This document shows positions 53,913-63,044 of a stretch of DNA of 64,000 bases, piece after piece. Source of the stretch: Olivibacter sitiensis DSM 17696 (GTDB lineage: Bacteria > Bacteroidota > Bacteroidia > Sphingobacteriales > Sphingobacteriaceae); the NCBI RefSeq assembly GCF_000427965.1, contig NZ_ATZA01000014.1, positions 1-64,000 of the forward strand, given 5' to 3'. How positions within the stretch are numbered: the stretch's first letter is position 1; each line of letters opens with the position of its first letter. Made by a program: the position numbers and the translations under genes. Under the pieces are notes generated by a model. It was not told where the DNA came from. It worked only from the letters and a program-made list of their open reading frames with translations, and searched no databases.

Positions 53913-54003
53913 GATCATGCTGTTTTCGAGAAGAGGGCGACCTGCCGTTACCAGGTTCAACAACAGCTCTCCTATTATGGAAACAGATTAATATTGATAA
54001 AAG

Positions 54004-54234
54004 ATGAAAAATTCAGAAATCTTAGAATTGTCAAACGAGGATTTGGTGGAGCGCATCAAACAAGAGAAAGCCAATCTTCACAAATTAAAATTCGCTCATG
54101 CTGTTTCGGCTATCGAGAATCCATTGAGGATTAGGGCAGCTAGAAAATTGGTGGCTCGATTGAGTACCGAATTGTCTGCACGCAGGAATGCGGAAGCAAA
54201 AAAGAAGCAGGAAACAGCCGCTGAAGCACAATAA
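54004..54234 (+). CDS. rpmC: 50S ribosomal protein L29
   Basis: This 76-residue protein is L29: MKNSEILELSNEDLVERI and NPLRIRAARKLVARLSTEL, with a short Ala/Lys-rich C-terminal tail. It lies beside the tunnel exit and precedes rpsQ, the standard order. Confidence 0.95.
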   Translation: MKNSEILELSNEDLVERIKQEKANLHKLKFAHAVSAIENPLRIRAARKLVARLSTELSARRNAEAKKKQETAAEAQ

Positions 54235-54248
54235 ATTTTTAAGTCGAA

Positions 54249-54503
54249 ATGGAAAGAAATTTAAGGAAAACAAGAATCGGCTTGGTAGTAAGCAACAAGA
54301 TGAACAAGTCTATAGTAGTGGCAGTTGAGCGTCAAGTGAAACACGCTATCTATGGCAAGTTTGTAAAGAAAACTACCAAATTTAAAGCTCATGACGAGGA
54401 AAATACTTGCGGTATCGGCGATAAAGTATTGATAATGGAGACTCGTCCGCTGAGTAAGACAAAAAATTGGAGACTAGTTGAAATTTTAGAAAGGGCTAAG
54501 TAA
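54249..54503 (+). CDS. rpsQ: 30S ribosomal protein S17
   Basis: This 84-residue protein is S17: [20 protein letters not shown] and [20 protein letters not shown]. It is a primary 16S rRNA binder, one base before rplN. Confidence 0.96.
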   Translation: MERNLRKTRIGLVVSNKMNKSIVVAVERQVKHAIYGKFVKKTTKFKAHDEENTCGIGDKVLIMETRPLSKTKNWRLVEILERAK

Positions 54504-54504
54504 G

Positions 54505-54873
54505 ATGTTACAACAGGAATCAAGGCTCAATGTAGCCGACAACAGCGGGGCTAAAGAAGTTTTAGTCATTCGTGTATTGGGCGGTACCGGAAAGCGTTAT
54601 GCATCTATAGGCGACAAGATCGTTGTGACCGTCAAAAGTGCTATCCCTTCTGGAAATGTCAAAAAAGGAACAGTTTCTAAGGCCGTAGTCGTTAGAACGA
54701 AAAAGGAAATCCGCCGTAAGGATGGATCTTATATTCGTTTTGATGACAATGCAGCCGTATTATTAAACAATCAAGATGAACCGCGCGGTACACGTATTTT
54801 TGGTCCAGTGGCCAGGGAACTTCGTGAGAAGCAGTTCATGAAAATCGTATCATTAGCACCGGAGGTCTTATAA
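54505..54873 (+). CDS. rplN: 50S ribosomal protein L14
   Basis: This 122-residue protein is L14: [20 protein letters not shown] and [20 protein letters not shown]. It is part of the inter-subunit bridge with 16S rRNA. Confidence 0.98.
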   Translation: MLQQESRLNVADNSGAKEVLVIRVLGGTGKRYASIGDKIVVTVKSAIPSGNVKKGTVSKAVVVRTKKEIRRKDGSYIRFDDNAAVLLNNQDEPRGTRIFGPVARELREKQFMKIVSLAPEVL

Positions 54874-54874
54874 A

Positions 54875-55201
54875 ATGGCAAAGATTAAATTGAAAATCCG
54901 TAAAGGCGATGTGGTACAGGTCATTGCTGGCGACTCAAAAGGTACTCAAGGAAAGGTACTGGAGGTAATTGTTGCCAAAAATAGAGCAATAGTTGAGGGT
55001 GCTAATTTGGTGTCCAAACACACTAAACCTAGTGCTACCAACCCTAATGGAGGTATAATAAAGAAAGAAGCTTCTATTCACATATCTAATTTGACCCTTC
55101 TGGATCCTAAATCCGGAAAACCTACTCGTGTAGGCCGTCAAAAGAACAGTGATGGTAAGTTAGTTCGTATAGCAAAAAAATCAGGGGAGGAAATTAAGTA
55201 A
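54875..55201 (+). CDS. rplX: 50S ribosomal protein L24
   Basis: This 108-residue protein is L24: [20 protein letters not shown] is the KOW motif and [18 protein letters not shown] follows. It is an assembly initiator of the large subunit. Its stop overlaps the rplE start by one base. Confidence 0.97.
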   Translation: MAKIKLKIRKGDVVQVIAGDSKGTQGKVLEVIVAKNRAIVEGANLVSKHTKPSATNPNGGIIKKEASIHISNLTLLDPKSGKPTRVGRQKNSDGKLVRIAKKSGEEIK

Positions 55202-55770
55202 TGGCGTACGTACCGAGATTAAAGGACAAATATAACAATGATATTCGTGCAGCGCTGAAAGAGAAATTTCAGTACTCCAGTATCATGCAAGTTCCAAAAC
55301 TTACTAAGATTTCGATCAATCAAGGTGTGGGTGGAGCTACAACTGACAAGAAATTGATCGAGATTGCAATATCTGAAATGACTACCATATCAGGACAGCA
55401 GGCTATAGCAGCTAAGTCTAAAAAAGATATCTCCAACTTTAAGCTGCGTAAGGGTATGCCTGTGGGTGTATACGTTACTTTGCGTGACTCAAAGATGTAT
55501 GAGTTTTTGGATAGATTGATCGCCGTGGCTCTCCCACGAATTCGTGATTTTAAAGGAATCAATGATAAAGGATTTGACGGACATGGCAATTATACGTTAG
55601 GTGTGACAGAGCAGATCATATTCCCAGAAATAAATATTGATAAAATCAATAAAATTATGGGAATGGATATTACCTTTGTAACCACTGCAAAAACCGATGT
55701 CGAAGCGTTGGAATTGCTGAAACAGTTTGGATTACCATTTAAGAATCAAAATACAAATACAAATGGCTAA
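55201..55770 (+). CDS. rplE: 50S ribosomal protein L5
   Basis: This 189-residue protein is L5: [40 protein letters not shown] and [12 protein letters not shown]. It binds 5S rRNA. The 3' end overlaps the rpsN start by 8 bases. Confidence 0.98.
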   Translation: MAYVPRLKDKYNNDIRAALKEKFQYSSIMQVPKLTKISINQGVGGATTDKKLIEIAISEMTTISGQQAIAAKSKKDISNFKLRKGMPVGVYVTLRDSKMYEFLDRLIAVALPRIRDFKGINDKGFDGHGNYTLGVTEQIIFPEINIDKINKIMGMDITFVTTAKTDVEALELLKQFGLPFKNQNTNTNG

Positions 55771-56032
55771 AGAAGGAATAAAAGCACGTGAAGTGAAACG
55801 TGCAAAATTGGTAGCTAAATATGCTGAAAAGCGTGCTGCGCTGAAAGCTGCAGGCGATTATACAGCATTGGACAAACTGCCAAAGAACGCTTCTCCAGTG
55901 CGTTTGCATAACCGTTGCAAACTTACTGGTCGCCCAAAAGGTTACATGCGCCAATTTGGCATATCTCGTGTAACTTTCAGGGAGATGGCGCTTGCTGGGA
56001 AAATCCCGGGAATAAAGAAGGCATCTTGGTAA
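55763..56032 (+). CDS. rpsN: 30S ribosomal protein S14 (zinc-free form)
   Basis: The start at 55763 ([17 protein letters not shown]) gives 89 residues, standard for the long S14; the frame also opens at 55727 inside rplE, which is rejected. The C terminus is [20 protein letters not shown] with no CxxC pairs, so it does not bind zinc. It overlaps rplE by 8 bases. Confidence 0.96.
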   Translation: MAKEGIKAREVKRAKLVAKYAEKRAALKAAGDYTALDKLPKNASPVRLHNRCKLTGRPKGYMRQFGISRVTFREMALAGKIPGIKKASW

Positions 56033-56066
56033 TACAATAATTGCTTATTTATTGAAGAAGTTGCTT

Positions 56067-56100
56067 TTGAGACGTGTCTTAATAAAAAGGCACGTCTCAA
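56067..56100 (+). promoter_or_regulatory. 14-bp stem-loop between rpsN and rpsH
   Basis: The arms TTGAGACGTGTCTT (56067-56080) and 56087-56100 pair fully with one G-U, around a 6-base loop. No T run follows, so it is not a standard terminator. It lies in a 140-base gap inside the spc part of the cluster, where S8 and L5-S14 are usually contiguous. It may be an attenuator or an RNA processing site. Confidence 0.7.
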
Positions 56101-56172
56101 TCTATTGAATTCACAGATAGCAGGTCTTTGCCCACGGAGGGAAAGGAGATACCACTATCATAATTATAACAA

Positions 56173-56571
56173 ATGAATACAGATCCAATAGCAGATTACC
56201 TTACAAGAGTAAGGAATGCCATTAAGGCCAACCACAGGGTTGTAGAAATTCCTGCATCAAACCTTAAGAAAGAAATTACTAAAGTTCTTTTCGATAAGGG
56301 TTACATTACGAACTATAAGTTTGAAGAAGTAGGTCCTCAAGGTTCTATAAAGATTGCCTTGAAATACCACCCGATAACTAAAGTTCCTGCTATTCGCACA
56401 TTGACTCGTGTGAGTAAACCAGGTTTGAGAAAGTATGCAGGTGTAGACAGTATACCACGCGTTTTGAATGGTTTGGGCATAGCCGTTTTGTCAACTTCTA
56501 AGGGAGTGATGACAGACAAGGAAGCTCGTAACCTAAATATCGGTGGTGAGGTTTTATGTTACGTTTATTAA
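56173..56571 (+). CDS. rpsH: 30S ribosomal protein S8
   Basis: This 132-residue protein is S8: TDPIADYLTRVRNAIKANHR and the C-terminal GIAVLSTSKGVMTDKEARN. It is a primary 16S binder and, in E. coli, the translational repressor of the spc operon. It follows the 140-base gap holding the 14-bp stem-loop. Confidence 0.97.
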   Translation: MNTDPIADYLTRVRNAIKANHRVVEIPASNLKKEITKVLFDKGYITNYKFEEVGPQGSIKIALKYHPITKVPAIRTLTRVSKPGLRKYAGVDSIPRVLNGLGIAVLSTSKGVMTDKEARNLNIGGEVLCYVY

Positions 56572-56587
56572 TCGGGAGGAAAACACA

Positions 56588-57145
56588 ATGTCAAGAATTG
56601 GAAAAGCACCAATCGCTATCCCTGCGGGAGTAACAGTTACCGTATCAGATAAGAATTTGGTGACAGTAAAGGGACCTAAAGGTGAATTGTTGCAACAGAT
56701 TGATTCAGCAATTACCGTAACCCAAGAGGACGGTCATATTTTGGTGAAGCGTCCTACGGATAACAAAAGGCACAAGTCATTGCATGGGCTCTATCGTGCA
56801 TTGATCAACAATATGGTGGTAGGTGTGACAGAGGGGTATAAAACCACGCAAGAGCTAGTAGGTGTAGGTTACCGTGCTTCTCATCAAGGAAGCACATTGG
56901 ACCTGACTTTGGGATATTCGCATCACATTGTTATGGTGTTGCCAAAAGAAGTCAAAGTAAGCACTACAGCAGACAAGGGTAAGAATCCTACTATCACATT
57001 GGAATCTATTGACAAGCAATTGCTTGGTCAGGTAGCCGCGAAGATTAGATCTCTACGTGCTCCTGAGCCTTATAAAGGAAAAGGTATTAAATTTGCCGGT
57101 GAAGTACTGAGAAGAAAAGCAGGAAAGTCAGCATCTAAAAAATAA
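56588..57145 (+). CDS. rplF: 50S ribosomal protein L6
   Basis: The start at 56588 ([19 protein letters not shown]) gives 185 residues, the normal length; a frame opening at 56543 lies inside rpsH and is rejected. A GGAGG (56575-56579) precedes it, a strong Shine-Dalgarno site that is rare in this window. The C-terminal motif is [20 protein letters not shown]. Confidence 0.97.
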   Translation: MSRIGKAPIAIPAGVTVTVSDKNLVTVKGPKGELLQQIDSAITVTQEDGHILVKRPTDNKRHKSLHGLYRALINNMVVGVTEGYKTTQELVGVGYRASHQGSTLDLTLGYSHHIVMVLPKEVKVSTTADKGKNPTITLESIDKQLLGQVAAKIRSLRAPEPYKGKGIKFAGEVLRRKAGKSASKK

Positions 57146-57150
57146 TCATC

Positions 57151-57504
57151 ATGGCAGGAAATAAAGTATCTCGCAGAGAGCGAATCAAAAAAGGTATCAG
57201 AAAAACATTACATGGTTCCACTGAACGTCCTCGTCTATCTGTTTATAGAAGCAATAAAGGGATCTATGCACAGATTATCGATGATGTTGTTGGCAAAACC
57301 TTAGTATCAGCATCTTCACTTTCGAAGGATTTTAGTGCTTCAGGTACTAAAATTGAGCAATCTAAAGCCGTTGGTAAGTTGGTGGCTGAAAAGGCAAAGG
57401 CTGCTGGAATCAGCAAAGTTGTATTTGACCGTAATGGTTATTTGTACCACGGACGAGTTAAGTCATTGGCTGAAGGGGCTCGTGAAGGCGGTTTAGACTT
57501 TTAA
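57151..57504 (+). CDS. rplR: 50S ribosomal protein L18
   Basis: This 117-residue protein is L18: [20 protein letters not shown] and [20 protein letters not shown]. It binds 5S rRNA together with L5. Confidence 0.97.
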   Translation: MAGNKVSRRERIKKGIRKTLHGSTERPRLSVYRSNKGIYAQIIDDVVGKTLVSASSLSKDFSASGTKIEQSKAVGKLVAEKAKAAGISKVVFDRNGYLYHGRVKSLAEGAREGGLDF

Positions 57505-57517
57505 TTTATAAAAAGAG

Positions 57518-58036
57518 ATGTCAATTAACAATATAAAAAGAGTTAAATCGAGCGAAATTGAATTGAAAGATCGCTTGGTGAGTATACAGCGTGTTGCCAA
57601 AGTTACCAAAGGTGGACGTACATTTAGTTTTTCGGCCATCGTAGTTGTTGGTGACGAAAACGGTGTGGTTGGTTATGGGCTAGGCAAGGCGAAGGAAGTA
57701 ACTGAGGCCATTGCAAAAGGCGTGGATGATGCGAAGAAGAACTTGATTAAAGTTCCTGTCATAAAAGGAACCGTTCCTCATCCTCAATTGGGCAAATTCT
57801 CGGGTGGGTCCGTTTTGATTAAGCCCGCTGCCAGTGGTACTGGTGTTTTGGCTGGTGGAGCGATGCGGGCGGTACTAGAGAGTGCCGGCGTAACGGATGT
57901 ATTGGCAAAATCAACAGGATCTTCCAATCCGCATAATGTGGTAAAGGCTACGATAGATGCATTGACTAAGATGCGCGATGCCTATACTGTCGCCCAGCAC
58001 CGTGGGGTAGATTTGAATAAAGTTTTTAACGGATAA
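57518..58036 (+). CDS. rpsE: 30S ribosomal protein S5
   Basis: This 172-residue protein is S5: [40 protein letters not shown] and [19 protein letters not shown]. It forms part of the mRNA entry site and affects decoding fidelity. Confidence 0.98.
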   Translation: MSINNIKRVKSSEIELKDRLVSIQRVAKVTKGGRTFSFSAIVVVGDENGVVGYGLGKAKEVTEAIAKGVDDAKKNLIKVPVIKGTVPHPQLGKFSGGSVLIKPAASGTGVLAGGAMRAVLESAGVTDVLAKSTGSSNPHNVVKATIDALTKMRDAYTVAQHRGVDLNKVFNG

Positions 58037-58041
58037 TCATT

Positions 58042-58221
58042 ATGGCAAAGATAAAGATCACTCAGATTAAAAGCGTTATCGATAGGCCTGAGCGCCAAAA
58101 GAAAACGATGGTTGCCTTGGGCTTAACCAAGATTAATAAATCGGTTGAATTAGAGGCGACACCTTCAGTAATCGGTATGGTTAGAAAAGTGAACCACCTA
58201 GTTGCTATAGAAGCCATATAA
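58042..58221 (+). CDS. rpmD: 50S ribosomal protein L30
   Basis: A 59-residue frame starts 5 bases after rpsE: MAKIKITQIKSVIDRPERQK, then MVALGLTKINKSVE and GMVRKVNHLVAI. Length, sequence and place between rpsE and rplO identify L30. Confidence 0.96.
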   Translation: MAKIKITQIKSVIDRPERQKKTMVALGLTKINKSVELEATPSVIGMVRKVNHLVAIEAI

Positions 58222-58234
58222 TTCTGGTTTTTCT

Positions 58235-58279
58235 CTTGAACAACTCCTATCATCTGAATTGTGTGGGGAGTTGTTCAAG
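58235..58279 (+). promoter_or_regulatory. 13-bp stem-loop between rpmD and rplO
   Basis: The arms CTTGAACAACTCC (58235-58247) and 58267-58279 are perfect reverse complements with a 19-base loop. They lie in a 138-base gap in which no gene is seen. No T tract follows. It may stabilise or divide the transcript. Confidence 0.65.
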
Positions 58280-58359
58280 TAGATTTTAGTTAATACATGT
58301 TTAATCGTTGTCCCTGATTAGTGAAAGCGAAGGGCAACATAAAGGGAAAGAGTTTAATT

Positions 58360-58806
58360 ATGAACTTGTCAAATTTAAAACCTGCTAAAGGTTCAACGAA
58401 ATCTAGAAAGCGTATAGGTCGCGGTCAAGGATCTGGTCGTGGAGGTACATCTACACGTGGACATAAAGGAGCAGGATCTCGTTCTGGCTATAGCCAAAAA
58501 ATTGGTTTTGAAGGTGGTCAAATGCCTTTGCAACGTCGTGTTCCGAAAGTTGGTTTTAAGAATATCAACAGAGTCGAGTATGTGGGTATCAATTTGGACG
58601 TCATCCAACAACTGGCTGAGAAATTGAATGTGACTAAATTCGATTTTGATACGTTTAAAGCACATGGTCTTGTGTCAAAAAGTGATTTGGTAAAGATTTT
58701 GGGTCGCGGAGAATTGAAAGCTAAACTTGAAATAAAAGCACATGCATTTTCTGCCTCTGCGCAAGAAGCTATTGAAGCAGTTGGCGGGTCTATCGAAAAA
58801 CTTTAA
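58360..58806 (+). CDS. rplO: 50S ribosomal protein L15
   Basis: The start at 58360 ([20 protein letters not shown]) gives 148 residues, normal for L15; the GTG at 58321 adds a non-conserved stretch. Core motif: [20 protein letters not shown]. It is an assembly protein of the large subunit, 3 bases before secY. Confidence 0.96.
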   Translation: MNLSNLKPAKGSTKSRKRIGRGQGSGRGGTSTRGHKGAGSRSGYSQKIGFEGGQMPLQRRVPKVGFKNINRVEYVGINLDVIQQLAEKLNVTKFDFDTFKAHGLVSKSDLVKILGRGELKAKLEIKAHAFSASAQEAIEAVGGSIEKL

Positions 58807-58809
58807 TAG

Positions 58810-60153
58810 ATGAAGAAGCTGATCTCAACCTTAACCAATATTTGGAAAATCGAAGATTTAAGAACGCGTATCTTAAATACGCTTTTGTTTCTTTTGATTT
58901 ATCGGATAGGGTCGCACATTGTATTGCCGGGGATCAATCCAGCGGCATTGCAGTCCGAAGCTAAAGACGGGCTTATTGGTCTGTTGAATATGTTTGCAGG
59001 AGGGTCATTTAGCCGTTCTGCCATATTTGCTTTGGGGGTGATGCCCTATATCTCTGCTTCTATTGTTGTACAATTGCTAGGTATTGCTGTTCCTTATTTT
59101 CAAAAGTTGCAAAAGGAGGGAGAGAGTGGTCGCAAGAAAATGACTCAAATAACCAGGTACCTTACTTTGGTTATCACCTTGGTGCAAGCGGTCGCTTACG
59201 TAAGATCTCAAATATCACCTGATATGAGAATGTCTGAAATAGGAGAGCCTACCTTTACCATTTTATCTACCTTTATCCTCACTGCAGGTACTATGTTTGT
59301 GATGTGGTTGGGTGAAAAGATTACCGATAAGGGAATTGGAAATGGTATTTCGCTTATCATCATGGTCGGAATCATTGCTCAACTCCCTAGCGGACTTATC
59401 AGTGAATGGGGCGCAAGAGTTGGAGGTCAAGGCGGTGGTCTTATTCCTTTCATAGTTGAATTGGCGGCATTGTTTTTTGTAGTGGTGTTTACCATTATGA
59501 TAGTTCAAGGTGTAAGGAAAATCCCTGTACAATACGCTAAGAAAATTGTCGGAAACAAGCAATATGGTGGTGTACGTCAATACATTCCTTTGAAAGTCAA
59601 TTCGGCTGGCGTAATGCCTATAATCTTTGCGCAGGCAATTATGTTTGTTCCGCTTACGTTGAGCCAGTTTTTTCCGGATATGAAGAATTCTTTTTTGGAT
59701 TCGCTGTCTAACTATACTTCTGTGACCTATAATGTGACTTTTGCGATATTGATTATCGCATTTACGTTCTTTTATACGGCAATTATGGTCAATCCTCAGC
59801 AGATGGCCGATGATATGAAGAAGAATGGTGGTTTCATACCTGGCATAAAGCCTGGTTTTGCAACGGGCAATTACATTGATGGTGTTATTTCGAAAATCAC
59901 GTTGCCTGGTTCTGTCTTTTTGGCTATTATAGCTATTTTACCTGCTGTAGCTGGTAAGTTGGGCGTTAACAGCCAGTTTGCACATTTCTATGGCGGCACT
60001 TCACTGCTTATATTGGTAGGTGTAGTACTAGACACTATTCAGCAAATAGAAAGCCATTTGTTGATGCGTCACTATGACGGATTGATGAAAAGCGGACGAG
60101 TAAAAGGACGGGCTAATGCTGTGGCAAGCGGCGTAACCGACCCAACTCTGTAA
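58810..60153 (+). CDS. secY: Preprotein translocase subunit SecY
   Basis: This 447-residue protein has ten membrane helices. Motifs: RIGSHIVLPGINPAALQ, ALGVMPYISASIVVQLLG, LGEKITDKGIGNGISLIIMVG and NPQQMADDMKKNGGFIPGIKPG. It forms the protein-conducting channel with SecE and SecG (not in the window). It starts 3 bases after rplO, the standard place. Confidence 0.98.
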   Translation: MKKLISTLTNIWKIEDLRTRILNTLLFLLIYRIGSHIVLPGINPAALQSEAKDGLIGLLNMFAGGSFSRSAIFALGVMPYISASIVVQLLGIAVPYFQKLQKEGESGRKKMTQITRYLTLVITLVQAVAYVRSQISPDMRMSEIGEPTFTILSTFILTAGTMFVMWLGEKITDKGIGNGISLIIMVGIIAQLPSGLISEWGARVGGQGGGLIPFIVELAALFFVVVFTIMIVQGVRKIPVQYAKKIVGNKQYGGVRQYIPLKVNSAGVMPIIFAQAIMFVPLTLSQFFPDMKNSFLDSLSNYTSVTYNVTFAILIIAFTFFYTAIMVNPQQMADDMKKNGGFIPGIKPGFATGNYIDGVISKITLPGSVFLAIIAILPAVAGKLGVNSQFAHFYGGTSLLILVGVVLDTIQQIESHLLMRHYDGLMKSGRVKGRANAVASGVTDPTL

Positions 60154-60159
60154 TAGAAG

Positions 60160-60954
60160 ATGTCTAAAATTATATTAAAATCGGCAGAGCAGATAGAGGG
60201 CATCCGTGAGAGCGCGCTCATCTTATCTAAATTGCTGGCTGAGATAGCTAAGGAAATAAAGCCAGGGGTGAAAACCATTTCGTTGGATAAATTGGCTTAC
60301 GATTATATCCAGGACAATGGCGGAACCCCAGCCTTTCTTAATTACAACGGGTTTCCTTATTCGCTCTGTATTTCAGTAAATGATCAGGTTGTCCATGGTT
60401 TTCCTTCCGACTATGAGCTGAAAGATGGCGATATCATCAGCGTAGATGGTGGAGTGGATTTAAAGGGCTATATTAGCGATTCGGCCTTTACATTTGGTGT
60501 AGGGGAAATTGACGACGATATCGCTCAGTTACTACGGATTACTCGAGAAAGCTTGGATAAAGGAGTTGAATTTGCCGTAAAAGGGAATAGGGTGGGCGAT
60601 ATTTCATCCGCTATACAGGATTATATTATCCCTCATGGATATGGGATTGTCCGTGAGCTTGTAGGCCATGGAGTAGGCCTTTCGTTGCACGAAAAGCCAG
60701 AAGTTCCAAACTATGGATCCCGAGGTCGAGGAGTCAAGCTTGAACTTGGAATGGTAATAGCTATAGAGCCTATGATCAATCTGGGTAAAAAAGGAGTTCG
60801 GTTTTGGGACGATGGTTGGACAGTGAGTACTGTTGATGGCAAACCTTCCGCACATTTTGAGCATACAGTTGCAATAAATAAGGGAAAACCAGATGTGTTG
60901 ACGACCTATGCTTTCGTTGATGAAGTTTTAAATAAAAAGGTTGATAATCAATAA
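60160..60954 (+). CDS. map: Methionine aminopeptidase type I
   Basis: This 264-residue protein keeps the metal ligands of the pita-bread fold: the two Asp in SVDGGVDLKGYISDSAFTF, His in ELVGHGVGLSLHEKPEVPN, Glu in AIEPMINLG and Glu in HFEHTVAI. It removes the N-terminal Met of new proteins. It starts 6 bases after secY. A promoter for infA begins in its last codons. Confidence 0.97.
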   Translation: MSKIILKSAEQIEGIRESALILSKLLAEIAKEIKPGVKTISLDKLAYDYIQDNGGTPAFLNYNGFPYSLCISVNDQVVHGFPSDYELKDGDIISVDGGVDLKGYISDSAFTFGVGEIDDDIAQLLRITRESLDKGVEFAVKGNRVGDISSAIQDYIIPHGYGIVRELVGHGVGLSLHEKPEVPNYGSRGRGVKLELGMVIAIEPMINLGKKGVRFWDDGWTVSTVDGKPSAHFEHTVAINKGKPDVLTTYAFVDEVLNKKVDNQ

Positions 60955-60971
60955 TTTTATTTTTATCTTTG
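60940..60971 (+). promoter_or_regulatory. Internal promoter for infA and the alpha-operon genes
   Basis: GTTG at 60940-60943 and TATCTTTG at 60964-60971 are 20 bases apart, close to the Bacteroidetes consensus. It overlaps the end of map and lies 50 bases before infA, so infA through rpoA can be transcribed separately. Confidence 0.65.
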
Positions 60972-61020
60972 CAACCCTGTTTGTGCAGGATGTATAATTG
61001 TATATAAATCAATAATATAT

Positions 61021-61239
61021 ATGGCTAAACAAGCCTCTATTGAACAAGACGGCATAATTAAGGAGGCTCTGTCAAACGCGATGTTTCGCGTGGAGCTTGA
61101 AAACGGACACGAAATTATAGCGCATATCTCTGGAAAGATGCGTATGCATTATATCAAGATCTTGCCTGGAGATAGGGTGAAGTTGGAAATGTCTCCTTAT
61201 GATTTGTCTAAAGGAAGAATTACTTATAGGTATAAATAG
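61021..61239 (+). CDS. infA: Translation initiation factor IF-1
   Basis: This 72-residue protein is a single S1-like OB fold: [40 protein letters not shown] and [15 protein letters not shown]. It binds the 30S A site during initiation. Confidence 0.98.
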   Translation: MAKQASIEQDGIIKEALSNAMFRVELENGHEIIAHISGKMRMHYIKILPGDRVKLEMSPYDLSKGRITYRYK

Positions 61240-61281
61240 GCACCTTGAAGTGCTTGAAAAACTTTAAAATAAATAGAACTG

Positions 61282-61398
61282 ATGAAAGTTAGAGCATCTA
61301 TAAAAAAGCGTAGTGCTGATTGTAAGATCATACGTCGCAAAGGAAAGGTTTTTGTGATAAACAAAAAGAATCCTAAATTCAAACAGCGTCAAGGATAA
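61282..61398 (+). CDS. rpmJ: 50S ribosomal protein L36
   Basis: A 38-residue frame reads [20 protein letters not shown] and ends [10 protein letters not shown], the L36 pattern. Only one Cys remains, so the zinc site of the C+ form is missing. It lies between infA and rpsM as usual. Confidence 0.96.
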   Translation: MKVRASIKKRSADCKIIRRKGKVFVINKKNPKFKQRQG

Positions 61399-61414
61399 GG
61401 AATTTCAGATGGTG

Positions 61415-61466
61415 GATTTTAGATTTACGGTTGCTGATAAACATCGGTATTCATCAATCTAAAATC
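61415..61466 (+). repeat. Inverted repeat between rpmJ and rpsM
   Basis: The arms GATTTTAGATT (61415-61425) and 61456-61466 are perfect 11-bp reverse complements with a 30-base loop. The right arm continues as a short direct repeat (TAAAATC twice). The AT-only character and place suggest a small dispersed intergenic repeat rather than a regulatory hairpin. Confidence 0.6.
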
Positions 61467-61500
61467 TAAAATCGTATATCAGAAAATCGTAAATAGAAGT

Positions 61501-61878
61501 ATGGCAAGAATAGCAGGTATAGATTTACCAAGAAACAAAAGGGGCGTAATTGGCCTTACCTATATCTATGGTATAGGAAGATCTACAGCTCAAAAGATTC
61601 TAGCTGAAGCAGGAATCGACGAGAACCTAAAAGTTCAAGATTGGAACGATGAGCAATTGACGGCAATTCGTACAATAATCAACGATCAAATTAAGGTGGA
61701 AGGAGCTTTGCGCTCTGAAGTACAACTTAACATTAAGCGTTTAATGGATATAGGTTGTTATCGCGGACTTCGTCATCGTAAGGGATTACCTTTGCGTGGG
61801 CAGAGAACCAAGAACAATTCCCGTACTCGTAAGGGAAAACGCAAGACAGTTGCTAACAAGAAAAAAGCTACTAAATAA
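61501..61878 (+). CDS. rpsM: 30S ribosomal protein S13
   Basis: This 125-residue protein is S13: [34 protein letters not shown] and [20 protein letters not shown]. It contacts tRNA and the large subunit from the 30S head. Confidence 0.98.
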   Translation: MARIAGIDLPRNKRGVIGLTYIYGIGRSTAQKILAEAGIDENLKVQDWNDEQLTAIRTIINDQIKVEGALRSEVQLNIKRLMDIGCYRGLRHRKGLPLRGQRTKNNSRTRKGKRKTVANKKKATK

Positions 61879-61894
61879 TAATTAATACAATACA

Positions 61895-62284
61895 ATGGCT
61901 AAAACTAAAAAAGTAACCAAGAAGCGTATTGTAGTGATTGAACCTGTAGGTCAGGCTCATATCAACGCAACTTTCAATAACATTATTGTCACTTTGACCA
62001 ATAATTCAGGTCAGACCATATCTTGGTCTTCTGCTGGAAAGATGGGCTTCAAGGGTTCTAAAAAGAACACTCCTTATGCCGCTTCTCAAGCAGCTGCAGA
62101 TTGCGGTAAGGTGGCCCATGATTTGGGATTGCGTAAAGTTGAGGTTTTTGTAAAGGGACCTGGTGCCGGTCGCGAATCGGCTATCCGTACTCTTCAAACC
62201 CAAGGTATTGAGGTAACTACTATCAAGGATATCACTCCACTGCCTCACAACGGTTGTCGCCCTCCAAAAAGAAGAAGGGTTTAA
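61895..62284 (+). CDS. rpsK: 30S ribosomal protein S11
   Basis: This 129-residue protein is S11: [40 protein letters not shown] and [19 protein letters not shown]. It lies in the 30S platform. Confidence 0.98.
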   Translation: MAKTKKVTKKRIVVIEPVGQAHINATFNNIIVTLTNNSGQTISWSSAGKMGFKGSKKNTPYAASQAAADCGKVAHDLGLRKVEVFVKGPGAGRESAIRTLQTQGIEVTTIKDITPLPHNGCRPPKRRRV

Positions 62285-62315
62285 GTTTAATTAACGGAAT
62301 TTAAAGATAAGATTC

Positions 62316-62332
62316 TTTCGCAACTGGCGAAA
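62316..62332 (+). promoter_or_regulatory. Small hairpin upstream of rpsD
   Basis: TTTCGC-AACTG-GCGAAA forms a 6-bp stem with a 5-base loop, 20 bases before the rpsD ATG. S4 is the repressor of the alpha operon in E. coli and B. subtilis, so this is a place to test for S4 binding. Confidence 0.35.
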
Positions 62333-62352
62333 TGATACTTTAAAAAAAGAAA

Positions 62353-62961
62353 ATGGCAAGATATACTGGACCAAAGTCCAAAATAGCACGCAGATTCAGG
62401 GAGCCTATATTCGGACCTGATAAAGCATTGGAACGTAAGAATTACGGACCTGGAATGCACGGCCCTTCTAAGCGTCGTGGCAAACAATCTGAATACGCTG
62501 TTCAGTTGCAAGAAAATCAAAAAGCAAAATATACGTACGGAGTTTTAGAACGTCAGTTCTCGAATCTGTTCGATAAAGCGTCTTCCAAAGTAGGTATTAC
62601 TGGTGAGAACCTCCTTAAGTTTTTGGAAGCACGTTTGGACAATACCGTTTATAGACTAGGTATTGCACCTACTAGATCTGCCGCTCGCCAATTGGTGGGA
62701 CATAGGCATATCACTGTAAATGGATCGGTAGTGAATATTCCTTCCTATAGCTTGCGTCCTGGAGATGTCATTACGGTGCGCGAAAAATCCAAATCATTGG
62801 AAGCGATTACATCTTCTGTGGCAGGTAGGAAAATAAATAAATTTAGCTGGTTGGAATGGGATGCTAATGAACTTAGCGGCAAATTCTTGAATTATCCAAA
62901 TCGTGATGAGATTCCTGAAAATATCAAGGAACAACTCATCGTCGAATTGTACTCTAAGTAA
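62353..62961 (+). CDS. rpsD: 30S ribosomal protein S4
   Basis: This 202-residue protein is S4: [20 protein letters not shown] and the S4 RNA-binding domain [20 protein letters not shown] followed by GHRHITVNG. No zinc-binding Cys set is present at the N terminus. It starts 30S assembly and often autoregulates. Confidence 0.98.
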   Translation: MARYTGPKSKIARRFREPIFGPDKALERKNYGPGMHGPSKRRGKQSEYAVQLQENQKAKYTYGVLERQFSNLFDKASSKVGITGENLLKFLEARLDNTVYRLGIAPTRSAARQLVGHRHITVNGSVVNIPSYSLRPGDVITVREKSKSLEAITSSVAGRKINKFSWLEWDANELSGKFLNYPNRDEIPENIKEQLIVELYSK

Positions 62962-62969
62962 CCAGTTAT

Positions 62970-63009
62970 AAGGAAAAGCAAATACTATATAAGGTACTTG
63001 CTTTTCCTT
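62970..63009 (+). promoter_or_regulatory. 12-bp stem-loop between rpsD and rpoA
   Basis: The arms AAGGAAAAGCAA (62970-62981) and 62998-63009 are perfect reverse complements, and three more pairs (TAC/GTA) extend it inward after one mismatch. It is 36 bases before the rpoA ATG. No T run follows, so it may protect rpoA mRNA or reduce read-through. Confidence 0.65.
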
Positions 63010-63044
63010 GTAGTGTTTGAAAAATAAATCTTAAATAGACATAA

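Noticed and set aside
53913-54003. Possible small RNA or gene between rplP and rpmC
   Set aside because: Only a 5-bp stem (ACCTG/CAGGT) is seen and no frame of note.
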